Positions 33,177-46,164 are shown, numbered from the stretch's first letter. The stretch: DNA of 64,000 nucleotides from Andrena cerasifolii (GCF_050908995.1 NC_135118.1:4650001-4714000); one strand, 5' to 3'. The notes: generated by a model not told the origin, from the letters alone. Translations and numbers: made by a program.

Positions 33177-36100
33177 ATTCGACGCCAATAGTGCCTCTCT
33201 CGTATAGACTAATTCAACCGTTTTCAAATCATTGACACGAACCTGCAAACTACGTCCCTACACGTAACAGACACATGTGCAAGTCCCATGATTGACCAGC
33301 ACGCTTGGCCAGATTGCGCGCGCAGCAATTATACAGAAATCGCAGCCTCCTCGAAGCACGAGTCCCCGGGAGTTTGGAAAGTGCAGCGAAATTCCGTGGT
33401 AAAAATTGTTGGAAGCAACACATTGTGCAAGCAGTAATTTATTGCAGCCCTAAAACGGTGCCGTCAAAGTTGGCAGTCCCTGGTATCCAATTTTACGACC
33501 CCGCATTGAGCGTGTAATTTACAACGTCCGCGCGACAGACCGTCCTGCCAGCGGAGACACATTTTTTTCGCCGTAGTTTTTCATAATATTTTGCCTGGGG
33601 GACCTTAAATCAGTCAGAGTGGATCGCCGGCCAAGGTCACCGTGCTCCGCCACCACCTTCCCGTCACACTTTCACCCAGACCGGAAGGCCGTGCCCGGGG
33701 ATCGACCTGGCCCGAGCGCACGTCAAACTTCCACGTCCACTTTCGGGTCCCAGGCACGTGGTGAACACTGGAAACCACCGCCCCGCGGAGTCACCTAAAT
33801 CATCCTCGGCCGGCACGAGGCTCCCCGCGGAGGCCCAATATCGAGCGCCCGGTAATACGGAAGCTGCCGCGCCGCCGATCGAGCCGAATCCCCGCGGTTC
33901 CGAGGGACAGACACCGCCAAACCTTGACTTTAATTAAACAAGATACACAGGGTATTTGCATAAGGCGCACGCACCGAGCTCTACGAACTGCATAGTTAGG
34001 CCAAGGTATGGCGGACAGCCGTAATATACGGCGGACGGGGACGACGGTGAAGGTGATGGGGCCTCTGGAGCGAGATAGGGATATGGGGGGGGGGAGGGAC
34101 AGGAAGAGGGAGAAGAGGAGAGAAAGATTCATCTCGAAATTGTATCGGCATCTGTATGGCCATTAGCATACTGGAACTGACGTATCTCGAAATGTTCTCA
34201 TTAGCCGAAATTCATGGGCGGCTTCTACGCCCGGGGCCCGGAGCCCTGGGCCATGTGGGCCCGCAGAGGGGACCTACAGCCTCGTCCCCGGGACTGACCC
34301 GACAGTTTTTGTAAGGTTAACCCGGTAACTAACCTGACTTAACCCAACCGGTCGGGGAATGTTAATGGCATCCGACTTATTGACGAGGCCGATCCTGGGT
34401 CGGCCCCCGGGGGCCCGAGCCGCTCCTCCTGTCCCTCGTAATTACGTAAACCGAGTTTACGAGCTCGCGTGACACGACAATAGCCGGATAAAACAGTGTC
34501 AGCGATCATTGTTGAGTCGCGGGAGGTTAATAAACAGGGGGTGGATGGAGCGGGAGGGCACCCTCCCGCTTCTCGGTCAGGTGCAGGTGTTTCTTGGGGC
34601 TGGGAAAAGGGAGTTCGTTGAACGACGAAGCGTGCGTCGATATCCTCCTGAACGGTAAAATTCAGCGTAGCGAACGAGAGTGAAGGCTGACCTGCGGATC
34701 TGTGTTAGTTGGAGCATGCAGGAGAAAGTGGGACGGCGGGGCCTGCCTAGGAAGGTGACGGTGGACGACGGGTGAGGAGGGTGGAGGGGAGGGAAGAGGA
34801 CACGATTAAAGGAAAAGAAACAGATTCCAATGGAAGGAGAAAGGTATATGAAAACGTAGAAGACACTGGGATTCACTTTCCTGCGCGCTGTAGACGTATT
34901 GTGTCAACGTACCGGATCCCAAAGGTCCATAAGCAACGCGGTAGAAGTCACACCTTGGAAAACTAGAGCGGTCGATTCTGTAAGAGAGGTGACGAGGCTT
35001 TAATAAGAAACCTGTCATCCTCAACATCGAGTTAATCAACCCCTCCTCAATGAACTCTCAAGTATCCCCGACAGCCTCCCCCATGCGCAAACCCATTTCA
35101 TGTGAAAGCCACAGAAAATGTGGCGAAACGAGGCCCAAGAAGAGAAAAATGGAAGCAGCACGGCCAATACGCCAAGGTAGCCTAAGCAGCCAGGGGTCCG
35201 CGTCCAGCAAATCATGCAGGCCAGATTGTTGGCAGATCCTGTCAACGAGGACTTACAGTTACGCGGCCGCGGCAAGGAGAGCCGAAGGAATGCCTTTATA
35301 TGCAAATCAGAAGGCTGGTGAAGGCTGACCGCGGCAGCGGCCGGAGTTTAGGGATCGATTCGCAGATATGAATGCTCTTGGCCGCTGGCTACCGATGCCA
35401 TTACCGCTGCGGCCGATGACGGATGAATTATTAATGACCGTCCACGGCCAACGGCGGATCCATCAATGAGCGGAGGCGAATGCTCGGCGACGCCTGGCGT
35501 CGTTGCTTGCGTTAATCGCCTCGGTCGCAGGTATCGGGATGCGGACACGTCGATCGAGAATTCCGACGGGCATTTTTTCCCTCGCTAATTGCGTTTTATA
35601 AATCACCGCGGCAGGATGCGCCGCGGATGACGTCCCGTTCCGGCCGGCCGGGAAGGGGTCCGTCGGCGTCGTGGAGGAATAGAGATGACCGTTTTTTTTT
35701 TTTGCAAGCTGGGGAACCAGTGTCGGGGGAGGTGATGCGACCGAGGACCGTCTAAATATTCGTGACACGGGCTGAAGAGGTGAATGGCGAAGATCGATAG
35801 GGCCGCTTAGGGGTTGTAACGGGAGACGGTAGATTTTAACGGGTTGGGGCGTGCTGGTGCGTCAAACCGGGCTTGGGTGTATAAAATGATGGGGCATTAT
35901 TGTTTTTGTGGGTATGGTAACGTTGTGCCGTTTCGAATTTTTACGAAGTTGTAAATTCCACTTTTGCCATTAAAATTACAAACGGCCGCGACGACTCGCG
36001 GTGACAGCAGGCTTCTTTTAACTCAAGAAGAGAACCTATTTAAATGGAGAAGATGGAAAGAAATATCTTTAAAAAATATCTGATCAGCAATAACGTTGGT

Positions 36101-36365
36101 TTTTAACAGTGGAAGTCTTAGGGATGTCTCAGGGATGTCTTAGTGGGTGGAGATAATTTTCTAAAAATTAGTTGACTCCTTCATGAGAGTGAGAGGAGCA
36201 GGTCAAGAACTATCAAGGGTTCGAACGAACTTTTGACCAAGCAAAGGTTCGGGCGATCGCCCGCAGTCCAGGCGTAGGCAATAAAGTCATAAAGCTCATA
36301 GATCACCTCCGAAACAAACATTATTCCTTTGACATTTTCTCGTGATATTAAATATTTAGAAAAAA
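33177..36365. other. Long GC-rich non-coding block (about 33590-35790)
   Basis: Dense in CpG, with a 12-base G run near 34087 and a T run near 35692. Words such as TAACCCGGTAACTAACC (about 34317) and TTAATTGCG recur. Open frames on both strands (33800-34132, 34577-35768) overlap each other and show no domain. Nothing marks an exon. The block has no transposon ends, which is notable over more than 2 kb. It may be conserved regulatory DNA, but that is conjecture. Confidence 0.35.
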
Positions 36366-37215
36366 CACACCGACTTCAAAAACATAAAAACGCACTAAAA
36401 ACAAAAAAAAATGTTTTTCCTTATTTAATCTACACCTCCCTTTTTTTATGTCGGCCCCTCATCATTTGCACTGTGTAAATCTGGTGCAGACTTAAAAAAA
36501 ATGAGAGTCGTAGATTAAATAAGGAAAAAAATTATTTTTTACTTCTAAGTGCATTTTTATTTTTTTAAGTCTCAATCGTTTTTAAATTTTATTATTTTTT
36601 ACTATTTAGTTATTTAAGTTGTGTAACTACATTTACTTTAAAAAAGTGGACAGGACTACAAAAGGAGCAGCTCGTAATAAAAGGTTCCCGAAACAAGCGA
36701 CCTGAAAAAAGTGAGAATAAGGATGTTTCAAATTCGTTATTATTAACCAGTACTGGCAAAATATTTGGCCAACATTGATGCAGTGTAGGATGGGACCACC
36801 GGGGCATCGCCCTCTTTCGAATAAAAATAAGGATCATCAAGATCGGTCCATATGTTGAGGAGTTGTACGCGGACAAACATAATAAAAAGCGCATACTTGA
36901 ATCTATAACCTCTCCCTTTTTGAAGTCGGTTAAAAAACCATTTACCATGGTACAAATTGGGTAAGTACTCTATATAACAACGAAAGAACCATCCAAATTG
37001 GTCCACGCGTTACAAAGTTATGCGCGAACATAGTTTAAAACTGAAATTCTAGATAATTCGAGAGATAGTAATAAAAGAAATTAATACGGTACCACCGGCT
37101 CTTCATACTCTTTCAAACATAACAAAAAAAAGAATCATCGAAATCGGTGCACCTATGTGGAAGTTCCCTCCTCCGCACGAACCTCCTCCTTTTTTTAAGT
37201 CGCTTAAAAACAACG
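36366..37215. repeat. Decayed dispersed repeat with CCGACTTCAAAAA words
   Basis: CACCGACTTCAAAAACATAA (36369), CCCTTTTTGAAGTCGGTTAA (36913) and CCTTTTTTTAAGTCGCTTAA (37188) are copies of one motif in both orientations. Two diverged direct segments (36789-36936 and 37089-37211) both run ACCACCGG, then ATCA-TCGAAATCGGTNCA-like sequence, then CCTCC and the motif. A third GGTCCA-CGTT-AGTTATGCGCG segment lies at 36996. A local inverted repeat (TTTTTCCTTATTTAATCTAC near 36414 and GTAGATTAAATAAGGAAAAA near 36511) is also present. Family unknown to me; related sequence occurs at 56466-56756. Confidence 0.5.
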
Positions 37216-39026
37216 AGGATATATTAATTTCTAATGTTAAATGACATTCTGGACGTAGGGCCGCAAAAAGTTAAACGATATGACAGCTCCTATCTGCTTA
37301 TGATCTTAATTCTTCATAAACACAACCGCGCGCTACTTAGTAAAGTGCATTTTCAATATCTGTCTTTAATATCGTCTTTCAGATAAATTGATTCTCCTCA
37401 TCATTCTACGTACGATACCATTATCGTAAAACGTTTGGTTTATAGACTGTTAACAGAAGCAGTCTTACACAAGTTGCAAATTTAATATTCCAATCAATGT
37501 CCTTACCTCGCAGCCGCTGATTTACGAGCCATTTATATCCGTCCAGTGATAATTGTATGGCTGCGTACGCTCAACCACTTATTACATCTTATTAAATTCT
37601 CGTTAATCAGGTAGATCTGGTTCTCGTTTGATTTAACGCGCGTTATCCTAAGCATTGCGAAAACATCGGATAAATTATGCCTACACTTGTTATGGACTCT
37701 GTAGCAGCTTATGAAGTCGCAGGAAAACGATTAATAATACTTTGATATGTCGTACCTATATCAAGTTCACGATATGATGAGAAGATCTTTTTGTGCTAAA
37801 TGACGTCAAGTCTGATCTTTCAATTCGCGATGCGTATGCAAGTAGCTCGTACTCTTCAACTTCACCAATCTCTCTAACAAGCAACAATTTCTCCATCATC
37901 TTCCTATAATTTTGCACACACAATTATGCGCATTAGGACATCCGTGTACGACGATACATCAAACGCATAAGTCGTATTACCGACGAACCTTCTGAGAAAA
38001 TCAAGTTCAAATTTCTGCGCTTTTCGTAAAATAAAACAGAAAGAAAGGAGGATAGATGGGAACTACTTAGTTGGGGCGAGTCAGTGCCTAATTCATTCTG
38101 TCTTCTACACGAAAGTATGCATTGTTCCTAATTTATAACTGTTCTTCTGACGATTGCATTAAACCGATTACCTTCTTACATACTGATCCATCAGAATCTG
38201 AAGAAGCCCCAACTTCAGGCTCAATTTTCTCACAAAATTTTCAGCACCACGTTCTCTGTGTTGAACGCAATTATCACACGTACTTAGTGTGCCCGAGCAA
38301 TATGCAAATTAATTAAATCGCTGACTCGAACCTCGTGCAATCCCCTCGCGAGTTTGTCTTGGTGGATGATAGGGGAGGATCTATAAAATAGCAGAGAAGC
38401 GTGTAAAAGTGGAGGAGGGACAGGGAATGGCGACTAATTAGAAACATAAACGAGGAGTGTGCAATCCGAAACGAAATCTGCCGCACGCGTAGACCGCGAG
38501 GAGGAATGGAAAAACAGTTTGGAGCCAGTTGGGCTGAGGGCAGATAGGCGAGATGACTGCTAAGCGACGCTGATGTCGTGGCGAAAGCACAAAACCCCGA
38601 GCTGCCAGGCGAAGCACGCGTTTGCTGCAGGATCTAGATGTCCCCTTCGACCGACACGTTCGTCGCGAAGCTTCGTGAAGTGCCTCGCTAACCCTATTCT
38701 CGAAGAACAATGACACTTCCAGGAAAGACATGACTGATCGTCATGCCCAGATTGGTTCTTCCCTTAATAGCCGCTATTTGCATTAGAAGCATGGAAGCTC
38801 TTATAGATGCAAAAAAAATCCATGAAAAGAATCTTTGCGGCAATCAATGACACCTTTTGTCCACTTACGGAACGAAAGTATTAGGTGCCCTAGAATTTTC
38901 GTACAGTCATTGCCATTTCCTCAGCACTTGCAAGGAAACGTTGATGAAACTTCGCAGTTTCTTCCCCGCCGAAATTTACTCCAAACAGTTGAGATTAGCC
39001 CCTACAGTTCTCGAGTTTTCGTCTCC
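37216..39026. other. Plain intergenic sequence
   Basis: No paired repeat ends or RNA genes. The minus-strand frame 38438-38731 has no recognisable domain. Confidence 0.4.
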
Positions 39027-39391
39027 TTAATGGGTCCTGCTCAGTCAGGAGGCCGAAAAAAGGGTGGTCTTTGGAAATTTTTTGCTCAAAAGCTATAACA
39101 CATTTCTCAGAAAGTCTTTTTTCCTTTTAAGCGTTGCATCTAGTACCGTGCATCGTAATTTTTTTATTTAAAAATATTTAGCAGTAAGTAAGTTACGGTC
39201 CATCAGTCGAAGGTTCTCTCAAAAAAGGCTTCTGGTTCTGGAGGTTCTCTCTAAAACAATTACGATGCACGGTACTAGATGCAATCCTTAAAAGGAAAAA
39301 AGATTTTCCGCGAAATATGTTATAGCTTTTTAAGTAAAAAATTTCCAAAGACCACCCTTTTTCGGCCTTCTGACTGAGCACGACCCCTTAA
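39027..39391. mobile_element. TTAA fold-back element, family A, internally deleted copy 2
   Basis: TTAA stands at 39027-39030 and 39388-39391. The termini GGGTCCTGCTCAGTCAGGAG and GCCTTCTGACTGAGCACGAC match copies at 3011 and 46165. Both arms contain the GGTGGTCTTTGGAAATTTTTT segment in inverse orientation. The centre is shorter than in the other copies and is marked by GGTTCTGGAGGTTCTCTC. Confidence 0.75.
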
Positions 39392-39491
39392 TATAATTTT
39401 ACTTTTCTTCAGGTAGTGCGATGGAGCACGGAAAACTGAACAATTCTCATACTTAAACTTTTCTTCAATACCTCACCGTTACAAAGTTACA

Positions 39492-39779
39492 TTAACCCTT
39501 AACTGGTATCCTGGGGTGGCTCGTGACCCCAAGCACGCAAAGTTCGCTGCAAAATTTTCGGTTGTCTAAGTTGGTAAACTGAGTTTCTAATCAATTTCAT
39601 AATAATAGTTTAACTTTCTACGCTTCTATTATTTTATACATTACCTAAGATGAAAATATTCATAGTGGTTGCTCTAGTGTCGACTTTACAAATTTCTGTG
39701 TCCTTTTTTATTTGGGGTCTGCCACGACCCCAGTATACCAGTCACGTTTGCCAAAAACAGTATACCAGTTAAGGGTTAA
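39492..39779. mobile_element. TTAA-flanked MITE, CCCTTAACTGG family, copy 1
   Basis: TTAA stands at 39492-39495 and 39776-39779. The ends CCCTTAACTGGTAT and ATACCAGTTAAGGG are perfect inverted repeats. The subterminal pair CTGGGGTGGCTCGTGACCCC and TGGGGTCTGCCACGACCCCA is partly palindromic. A copy of the same length and orientation is at 45681-45968. Non-coding. Confidence 0.75.
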
Positions 39780-42700
39780 AAATTGGAAAAAGCGCGATAA
39801 CTTTAACGGCTGATTTCACCCCTTCGGAGTGAATTCCCGCGAAAAAGGAATTGCTCGCTGCATAGTCCAATCTGCTTCTACATTCGCGCGAAGTTCCGTT
39901 GCAATCAGAATTTTCTACTCAGGAACATTAGTACTACCCAAGTATTTTACCACTTTATTACAGCAGCTTGGCATCGGGACGCTAGAAAAAAGAACTCAAC
40001 TAATCGTAAGTGGCCGCAGCACAGATTAATGCCAATAAAGTAATACTAAAGCCTGCCATCGTTTCGCGGCAACTTTCTGGCGAAGCCTAACATCGAGCAG
40101 CACGAAGCACGTGTCGAATCTAGACTTGACGTCAGGGCTACCGCGTACGATGTATATTTATTTATGCAGCTCTTGACATATTTATCCTGGCTTTGCCGAC
40201 GCGGGTAATTCCAATCTCGTTATGTCGCCCGGCACAATCTGACATAAATATTGCGCGGACAGATTTATCAACAGCGCTGCGGATCATTGCGGAAATGAGC
40301 AACTGCCTGGATGAAAAACAGAAGCGTATTTAATCTTACGCACTGCGCGCAAACCGCGTGGTCGCTCGGCTGGAGGAGGTGGCGAATGCCGAGATCGCGG
40401 CGACGTCGAGTAGGATGTCGAAAGTGCGGCACGTGCACCCTCGTAGCTGGTGACAGAAAGCTCCTCGTTGCGCCGCTCGCAGCTACCGTGCAGCGATATG
40501 GAACGATGGCAGCTCGAACCCCGTCCTAACAGGAGGAACGAGGTTTCCAATCAACGCTGGGCGACCAGACACACCGTGCTCGGCGGTCAATAATTCGGAA
40601 TTTCTGGTAGCGAAGCGCCTGGTCGATGGCGTGCCGCTGCTTTATGGGGTGTGCAATGACACCGTATGGGGCTGGCAAAGCCCAGAGGAAACGTAAAAAA
40701 CGGGCTGCAGATACGGGACGACCGAGAGAAACCGGGGCCATCGAGTTATTGGATGAGCAGCAATCATAAAATTTCCACCCCCTCCCTTCGCCGCGGCAGG
40801 GAGGGGACGGCTGGCGAATTTGACTGCGCGACGCAACATATGCACGGGTTTCCTTGATATTTACGACAGGGTCGACGGGGTTGTAAACTGTTCTGCAAAG
40901 TAGACGTGCTGTCAGCATTTTCCATAAGATTGGCCGCGGTGCTTCGCTGGGGTTGTCACCCCCTCTGGCTCGTGAATATTCCTTTGTTGGTCGGTCCTGA
41001 AGCTCGCTGGAAATTTGTTCCTTCTTTTTTTTTTTTTGTAGTTCGGCAAAAGGGATATTCGAGCTTCCTTTGGGGGTTAACTTATTAATTGGGGAGGACG
41101 AGTCACCTCGTCATTTTGCAGTACAGCTGCATTTGGCAAGACAGGTGAACTCGACGAGAAAATTCAATCGTTATAGTAGTAGTAACGGGGGGAACGTAAC
41201 GGTGGATCCTGTGGACCATTTGCTACGGTAAAAAATGTGGTAATTTGTCTTTGACGGTTCTCCAATACATGCTTTTAAATACGTAGCAACCGTTTGCGGA
41301 TGAAAAATAGTTAGGGGATTAAGAGAATGTACAGTGACTAACAGGTTCGTTCATATAAATGAAGAGAGTAACGAACTGAGGTAAAAGTACCTGTTATGAA
41401 ACATTGTCCATTTTATGGAACAGTTTCATCAATAATCTGACTTTAATATAGTTTTAGGGATTATTAGGAATCACAAAAATTTGTTTAATACATGCGAATA
41501 TTTAATTTTGTAGATAAATAAGAGTAAATATCATTCTCTCGTGTTAAATATTAGAAAGAAATTGTAATATTAAACACGTCGAGACGATTTATTTTTTAAT
41601 TGTTTTTTTTTTAATTTAAATCTTTATATAGCATGTGTAATAAATTATAGGATAGCTTATAAGTTGTAGAATTAATAATTTTACTCAGTTTCCGAATTTC
41701 AATAGAATTTTATTTATAAAATAGGTGTTCCAAATTGCGTACATAATATTTGTTTGCATGCTGTATTTATGGAATAGAAGAAATGCGTGTTTCATAATTC
41801 GTCACCCTGTTACTCTAGCCGGTACATGTTTATAAACACGTGCACGAATTCCGTTAAACTTAAGTAAACACAATAAGTAAGTATTACTATTTTATAAAAA
41901 ATCTTAAAACCCAACCTCTAATGTGTAGTGTGTAAAAATATAATTAATTTAATTTCATAATTAATACTTATTTACTTCAAAACATTTTATTTACAAGTAA
42001 CGAAGTTACTTAAAATGGAAGGTGAAATAATAGTAATAATATTGTTAATTAGTATTAAGGAAAATGTAAAGGAGACATGTAACCCTGAGGGGAATCAATA
42101 AACCACATACCATATTGTTAATTAGTATTGTCCAAACTATCCCTGGTCTCCCGGTCTACTGTACTTTCTCCCGTCTCGCATTCCACTGTACTTTCCCCAG
42201 TATTTATATTAAGCCGTTATTATTAAATGGTAATGAATATTAATGCAGATTTTCCTATTTGTTTAATTCCTACCTGAAATAATTTTTAAAAATTGATTTA
42301 AAATTGAAATAATTTTCATAAATTTATACGTCATTTTTTAATTATTTGGTGCATGTTATGAATTAATTTCACTCTGTTCTTTCCGTCTTTATATAATTAA
42401 AAACCTTACAAACTAGAATCGAATAACAAAGTAAATTTAAAAGCAGTAGATTTACGTGTTTGCCCCAGGTACAGGTGCAGAAATACCGTTTCATAATAGA
42501 TACATACGAGTCCTATTAGTATTTTGTTAATAAAATTAATTTTATACATTAGATTAAGTTACAAAAAGTCATTTTTATTTCTAAACGAACTGGCCTTTTG
42601 TATAGTGAAAAGATTTTTTTAACATTTTGTAAATTTATAAACTCGAATTTGATGAAAATTTTAATCTGTGCGAAATTTCGTTCCACAATAGGTACTTTTA

Positions 42701-43624
42701 CCTTCCACGGTATTCGATACGAGAAATAAGACAATACTTAGGCACGTGTTCGAACGAACAGGGCAGCAGTTTTTCGTGTCGTGAAGAAAATTGCGAGTGA
42801 CTGTGCAGATACTGTAGACGCGAAGTTGCTGGTGGACAGATTTTTTTAAAAATTGTACGATGCCCACTGTGAGAATATTTGAAATATTTCTTCGCTTCCA
42901 TCCTGTTGTGTACTGTAGCAGAGTGCACGCGCTTATGTAACCCGGCAAATTTATTCACGGACCTTTTATGACGAACTGGGAAGAAAATTCCAATATCGGA
43001 TATTTCATGGTGGATGAGATGGAACGCTATAATAACGCAAACCATCGTTTCATTTCTGTCCCATATGCTTTTATATGCTGCGACTGCCAATAGCATGTCA
43101 ACATGCTTCTGCAGTCTTCTCCCCCGATTGGGAACGAACTTGCGATCTCCCATCTCACTCACCAGCGACTGGAATATTAAATTGATTCTTTTTGAAAAGC
43201 TCCTCATCTCTCAATTTTTAATCCACTACAGTTCCTTTTATTTATTTTCATTTTTATATTTTTTTACTAGATGCATCACGATATACTTGAATTACCTCGT
43301 ATTTATTTAGGCTTGGGTCTTATGTCGAATATTAATTATTGTGATATACAGATTCATATTTCCTTATATTAATATCCCCAATATCTTCATACGGATTACT
43401 TTGGAGCGCAAAAAACAGTTAACTTAGAAGGGAACTTGGGAAACTGCAGGTTTGCAAGGTGGCCTCAATGGAAGTGTTAGATAATTTTCTTTTTCAATTA
43501 CTTTTTGGTTCTTACGGGGAGAAAATACCTATTACATCAAAGGTTGATGCGTGTATTCCTATTTCCCTGTATATCTTGAAAACTATAGTATGTATTCAGA
43601 TATATTACCGTTTTTTTTTTACAA
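39780..43624. other. Intergenic sequence; GC-rich block 40060-41000, then AT-rich
   Basis: The GC-rich block has overlapping frames (40284-40918) with no domain. From 41000 on the sequence is AT-rich. An 18-base word ATATTGTTAATTAGTATT is duplicated at about 42039 and 42113. A 169-codon minus-strand frame with an ATG start (42698-43207) is listed separately. Confidence 0.35.
42698..43207 (-). other. Unclassified 169-codon open frame, probably fortuitous
   Basis: The frame starts with ATG at 43205-43207 and stops at 42698. It lies in AT-rich DNA, where a frame of this length is less expected by chance than in the GC-rich blocks. The product is basic and rich in H, R, K and S, has a short hydrophobic stretch (residues about 55-66, TMVCVIIAFHLI), no signal peptide and no motif I recognise. 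No splice signals or transposon ends frame it. Shorter frames overlap it on both strands. It could be a relic of a decayed gene or nothing. Confidence 0.12.
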
Positions 43625-43756
43625 TCCAATTGTTTAAAATTTGTAGTTTAAACAGAAAACGTTTCTCACTACAAATTTTAAACTATGTACTCCAATTGTT
43701 TAAAATTTGTAGTTTAAACAGAAAACGTTTCTCACTACAAATTTTAAACAATTGGA
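43625..43756. repeat. Two tandem 66-bp units, each a hairpin
   Basis: The units start at 43625 and 43691 with TCCAATTGTTTAAAATTTGT and are nearly identical. Within each, GTTTAAAATTTGTAG pairs with CTACAAATTTTAAAC around a short AACGTT-containing loop. In the second unit the pairing extends through CAATTG and the following GGAGTACATAG inverts the unit junction CTATGTACTCC. The whole can therefore fold either as two small stems or as one larger stem. It explains the repeated peptide in the frame 43459-43764. Confidence 0.8.
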
Positions 43757-45680
43757 GTACATAGTTAAGTACAGTATAAAATACCAGTAAATTTTCATTA
43801 TAAATTAAAGAATTTCGGCAGAAATAACGAGGAACAGTTTCAAAGCCTCCAAAGTGTTAGAGTCTTCATACAGACAGGGTGACCCAGAAATAAATGTGCA
43901 ATATTTGGCAGCTCGTTCCACTCCCCTTGAGAATAAAACGAAGTCATACAGTTATGCATCTAGAAACCCCACCATCTTCAAATTCAAACATTCTGCTGTT
44001 GCAAAACTCTGCAACTTAATTCCCAAATATTCAAGTCTAATGAGCCGACAATTCACGTCCACCTCTGCACACAGATGCCTACATCTTATTCAGAACAAGC
44101 ACCTTTCGAGTTCCCTACTAACGCAAACAAAACCGATGACAACACTGTCTCCAACCTCACCAGACTTCCTTGCAAAACTCCATCGCAGACACCAAGAATT
44201 TATAAACTCCAGAAGCAAGCGTTTCCAGACATAAAACCGCTTCGTTAACCCTTGAAATAAGCAGACTGACCTTTACAAAAACAAAGACACCTGCCCCAAC
44301 TACTTAAACTTCAGAACTTACAATTGGAACTTACATCTTCCCCCACTCTGTCGTCGCTGCTATGCATATGGACGTTAGTTAATGCTATTTTAGCTGGAAG
44401 ATGTATAGCGAGGTCGTAAACTTGGTGGAGCAAACGAATTGACAGAAATATGAGAAGATAACTACCCGAAGCCTTAATCCAAGCCGTTTCATCAGTCTCT
44501 AGGTAGGTACCGCCCGCTCGATGTTTTAATTTACGACCTGGCTATACCTACATTTTCCAGCTACTATACCTCCTATCTGCACGTCCCACGCAAAGAAAAT
44601 ACGTACATATAGAGAGGGACAATGGCCCGTGAGCGATCTAACCTAGGCATACATAACCCAGGCCCCTACGTGGCCCCAGTCGTGGCCGCACCGTTGTTGC
44701 TCCAAAGCGTGACACCCTATTTCTTGAACACCCCGTGCATCATCGTTCCCTCTGAACCACGGGCACAAGGGTGCTTCCGATCAAGGAACCATTCGTTTAA
44801 CAGGTTAAAGCGCTGCCCCCCTAATAGATTCCCGTCCTCCCGAAGGTTATAAACAAGCCTGGCCCGTAAAACTGCTGGGTTCACGCGCTCGACGGTCTGT
44901 TATGCCTATAATTCCATCCATCCCTCCCCTCTCCACGCCCGCCCCTTCTCCGGACACGGCGAAGCACCCATTCGGAGTTTTTCTTTTCTCTTCAATTTCA
45001 AGAACGTGGGTGTGCGCCACCGTCTTACGGCCAGCGGAGATCGAAGATACATCCCTAATGTTTATGCAATGCTGGTGTGCCGTGCGGAATTTTTCGCGGG
45101 GAATTGCCGCGCGATACGGAATCGCGTGTGACGACGTACGCTGGCCAATAACGCATAACTCCGACAGATCGGATCTGCATGGGACCTCGGAATGCGAAGC
45201 TCTTTCGCGCAGCAACCAGCACGGCATCAGTTGCCGTGGAAGAGATCGTCGAGGGCCAACGGGCGAGGGAAATGACGGAACGGGGACTCGTCGCGACGCA
45301 CCCGATGCATCGCAGGTCCCGTGGACCGTCCGCGGTAGCGCATCTGTGTGTTTGCGCTTGCAGTCCTTGCAGAGTTGTGAGTTTCAGCTAAGAGATAGAG
45401 ACCGATATTACATCTGTTGCGGGGAAGCGTGAGTTTTGCTCGAGGAGCTTCCGGGGAATGGACTTACGAGTTTAAGGGAAATCGTAGAGACTTTGGGGAT
45501 GCTTTGTCTGGGGGAAGCGCGCTTACTGACTCATACCGCCATGTGGGTCACTGATGGTCCATGATGTTTGGCGCAGGTAGATGGTTTCGTCAAAGGTGAA
45601 AGTAAAGTAAAGGTGTGAAACAGTGGAGGAAGAAGTGAGGAACTGTGAAGAATTTAATGGTACTTTAACATTCGTGTCAT
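43757..45680. other. Intergenic; GC-rich block 44600-45480
   Basis: The plus-strand frame 43854-44234 (126 codons) is rich in S and T without a domain. The frame 44902-45432 (176 codons) is in GC-rich DNA, shadowed by an open frame on the other strand, and has no domain. Neither is accepted. Confidence 0.35.
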
Positions 45681-45968
45681 TTAACCCTTAACTGGTATCT
45701 TGGGGTCGCTCATGACCCCAGGCACGCAAAGTTCGCTGCAAAATTTTTGGTTGCCTAAGCTTGTAAACTGTTTTTCTAATTAATTTTATAATAATAGTTT
45801 AACTTTCTAGGTTTCTATTATTTTACACATTACCTAAGAACAAAATATTCATAGAGGTTGATTCAGGGTCGACTTTACACATTTCTGTGTCCTTTTTTAT
45901 TTGGGGACTGCCACGACCCCAGTATACCAGGCACGTTTGCCAAAAACAGTATACCAGTTAAGGGTTAA
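45681..45968. mobile_element. TTAA-flanked MITE, CCCTTAACTGG family, copy 2
   Basis: TTAA stands at 45681-45684 and 45965-45968. The sequence aligns end to end with 39492-39779 in the same orientation, with only scattered substitutions (for example CTTGGGGTCGCTCATGACCC in place of the first copy's CTGGGGTGGCTCGTGACCCC). The two copies differ little, so their activity was fairly recent compared with the other families here. Confidence 0.75.
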
Positions 45969-46164
45969 TATTGGAATCCAAGTTCATGAACAGGCTTTAA
46001 GGTTCTACATGGGACCTCAATTTCCACCGTTCCACTTAGGTACAATTTGTTTACTTAACGCTCTCCATACTTTATAGTACAGTGATCAATTAGGGTTCTT
46101 GAATAGTGGTGATAACAATAATGAATTGTGATTTTATGAAGCAATATGCTGGTATAAATCATGT

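Noticed and set aside
32055..33248. Two short frames coding nearly the same peptide on opposite strands
   Set aside because: Explained by the two arms of the inverted-repeat element at 32121-33176; not a gene family.
43854..44234. 126-codon serine/threonine-rich frame
   Set aside because: No domain, no neighbouring gene signals, and no second exon; likely chance.
44902..45432. 176-codon plus-strand frame
   Set aside because: GC-rich block, open frames on both strands at the same place, no recognisable domain.
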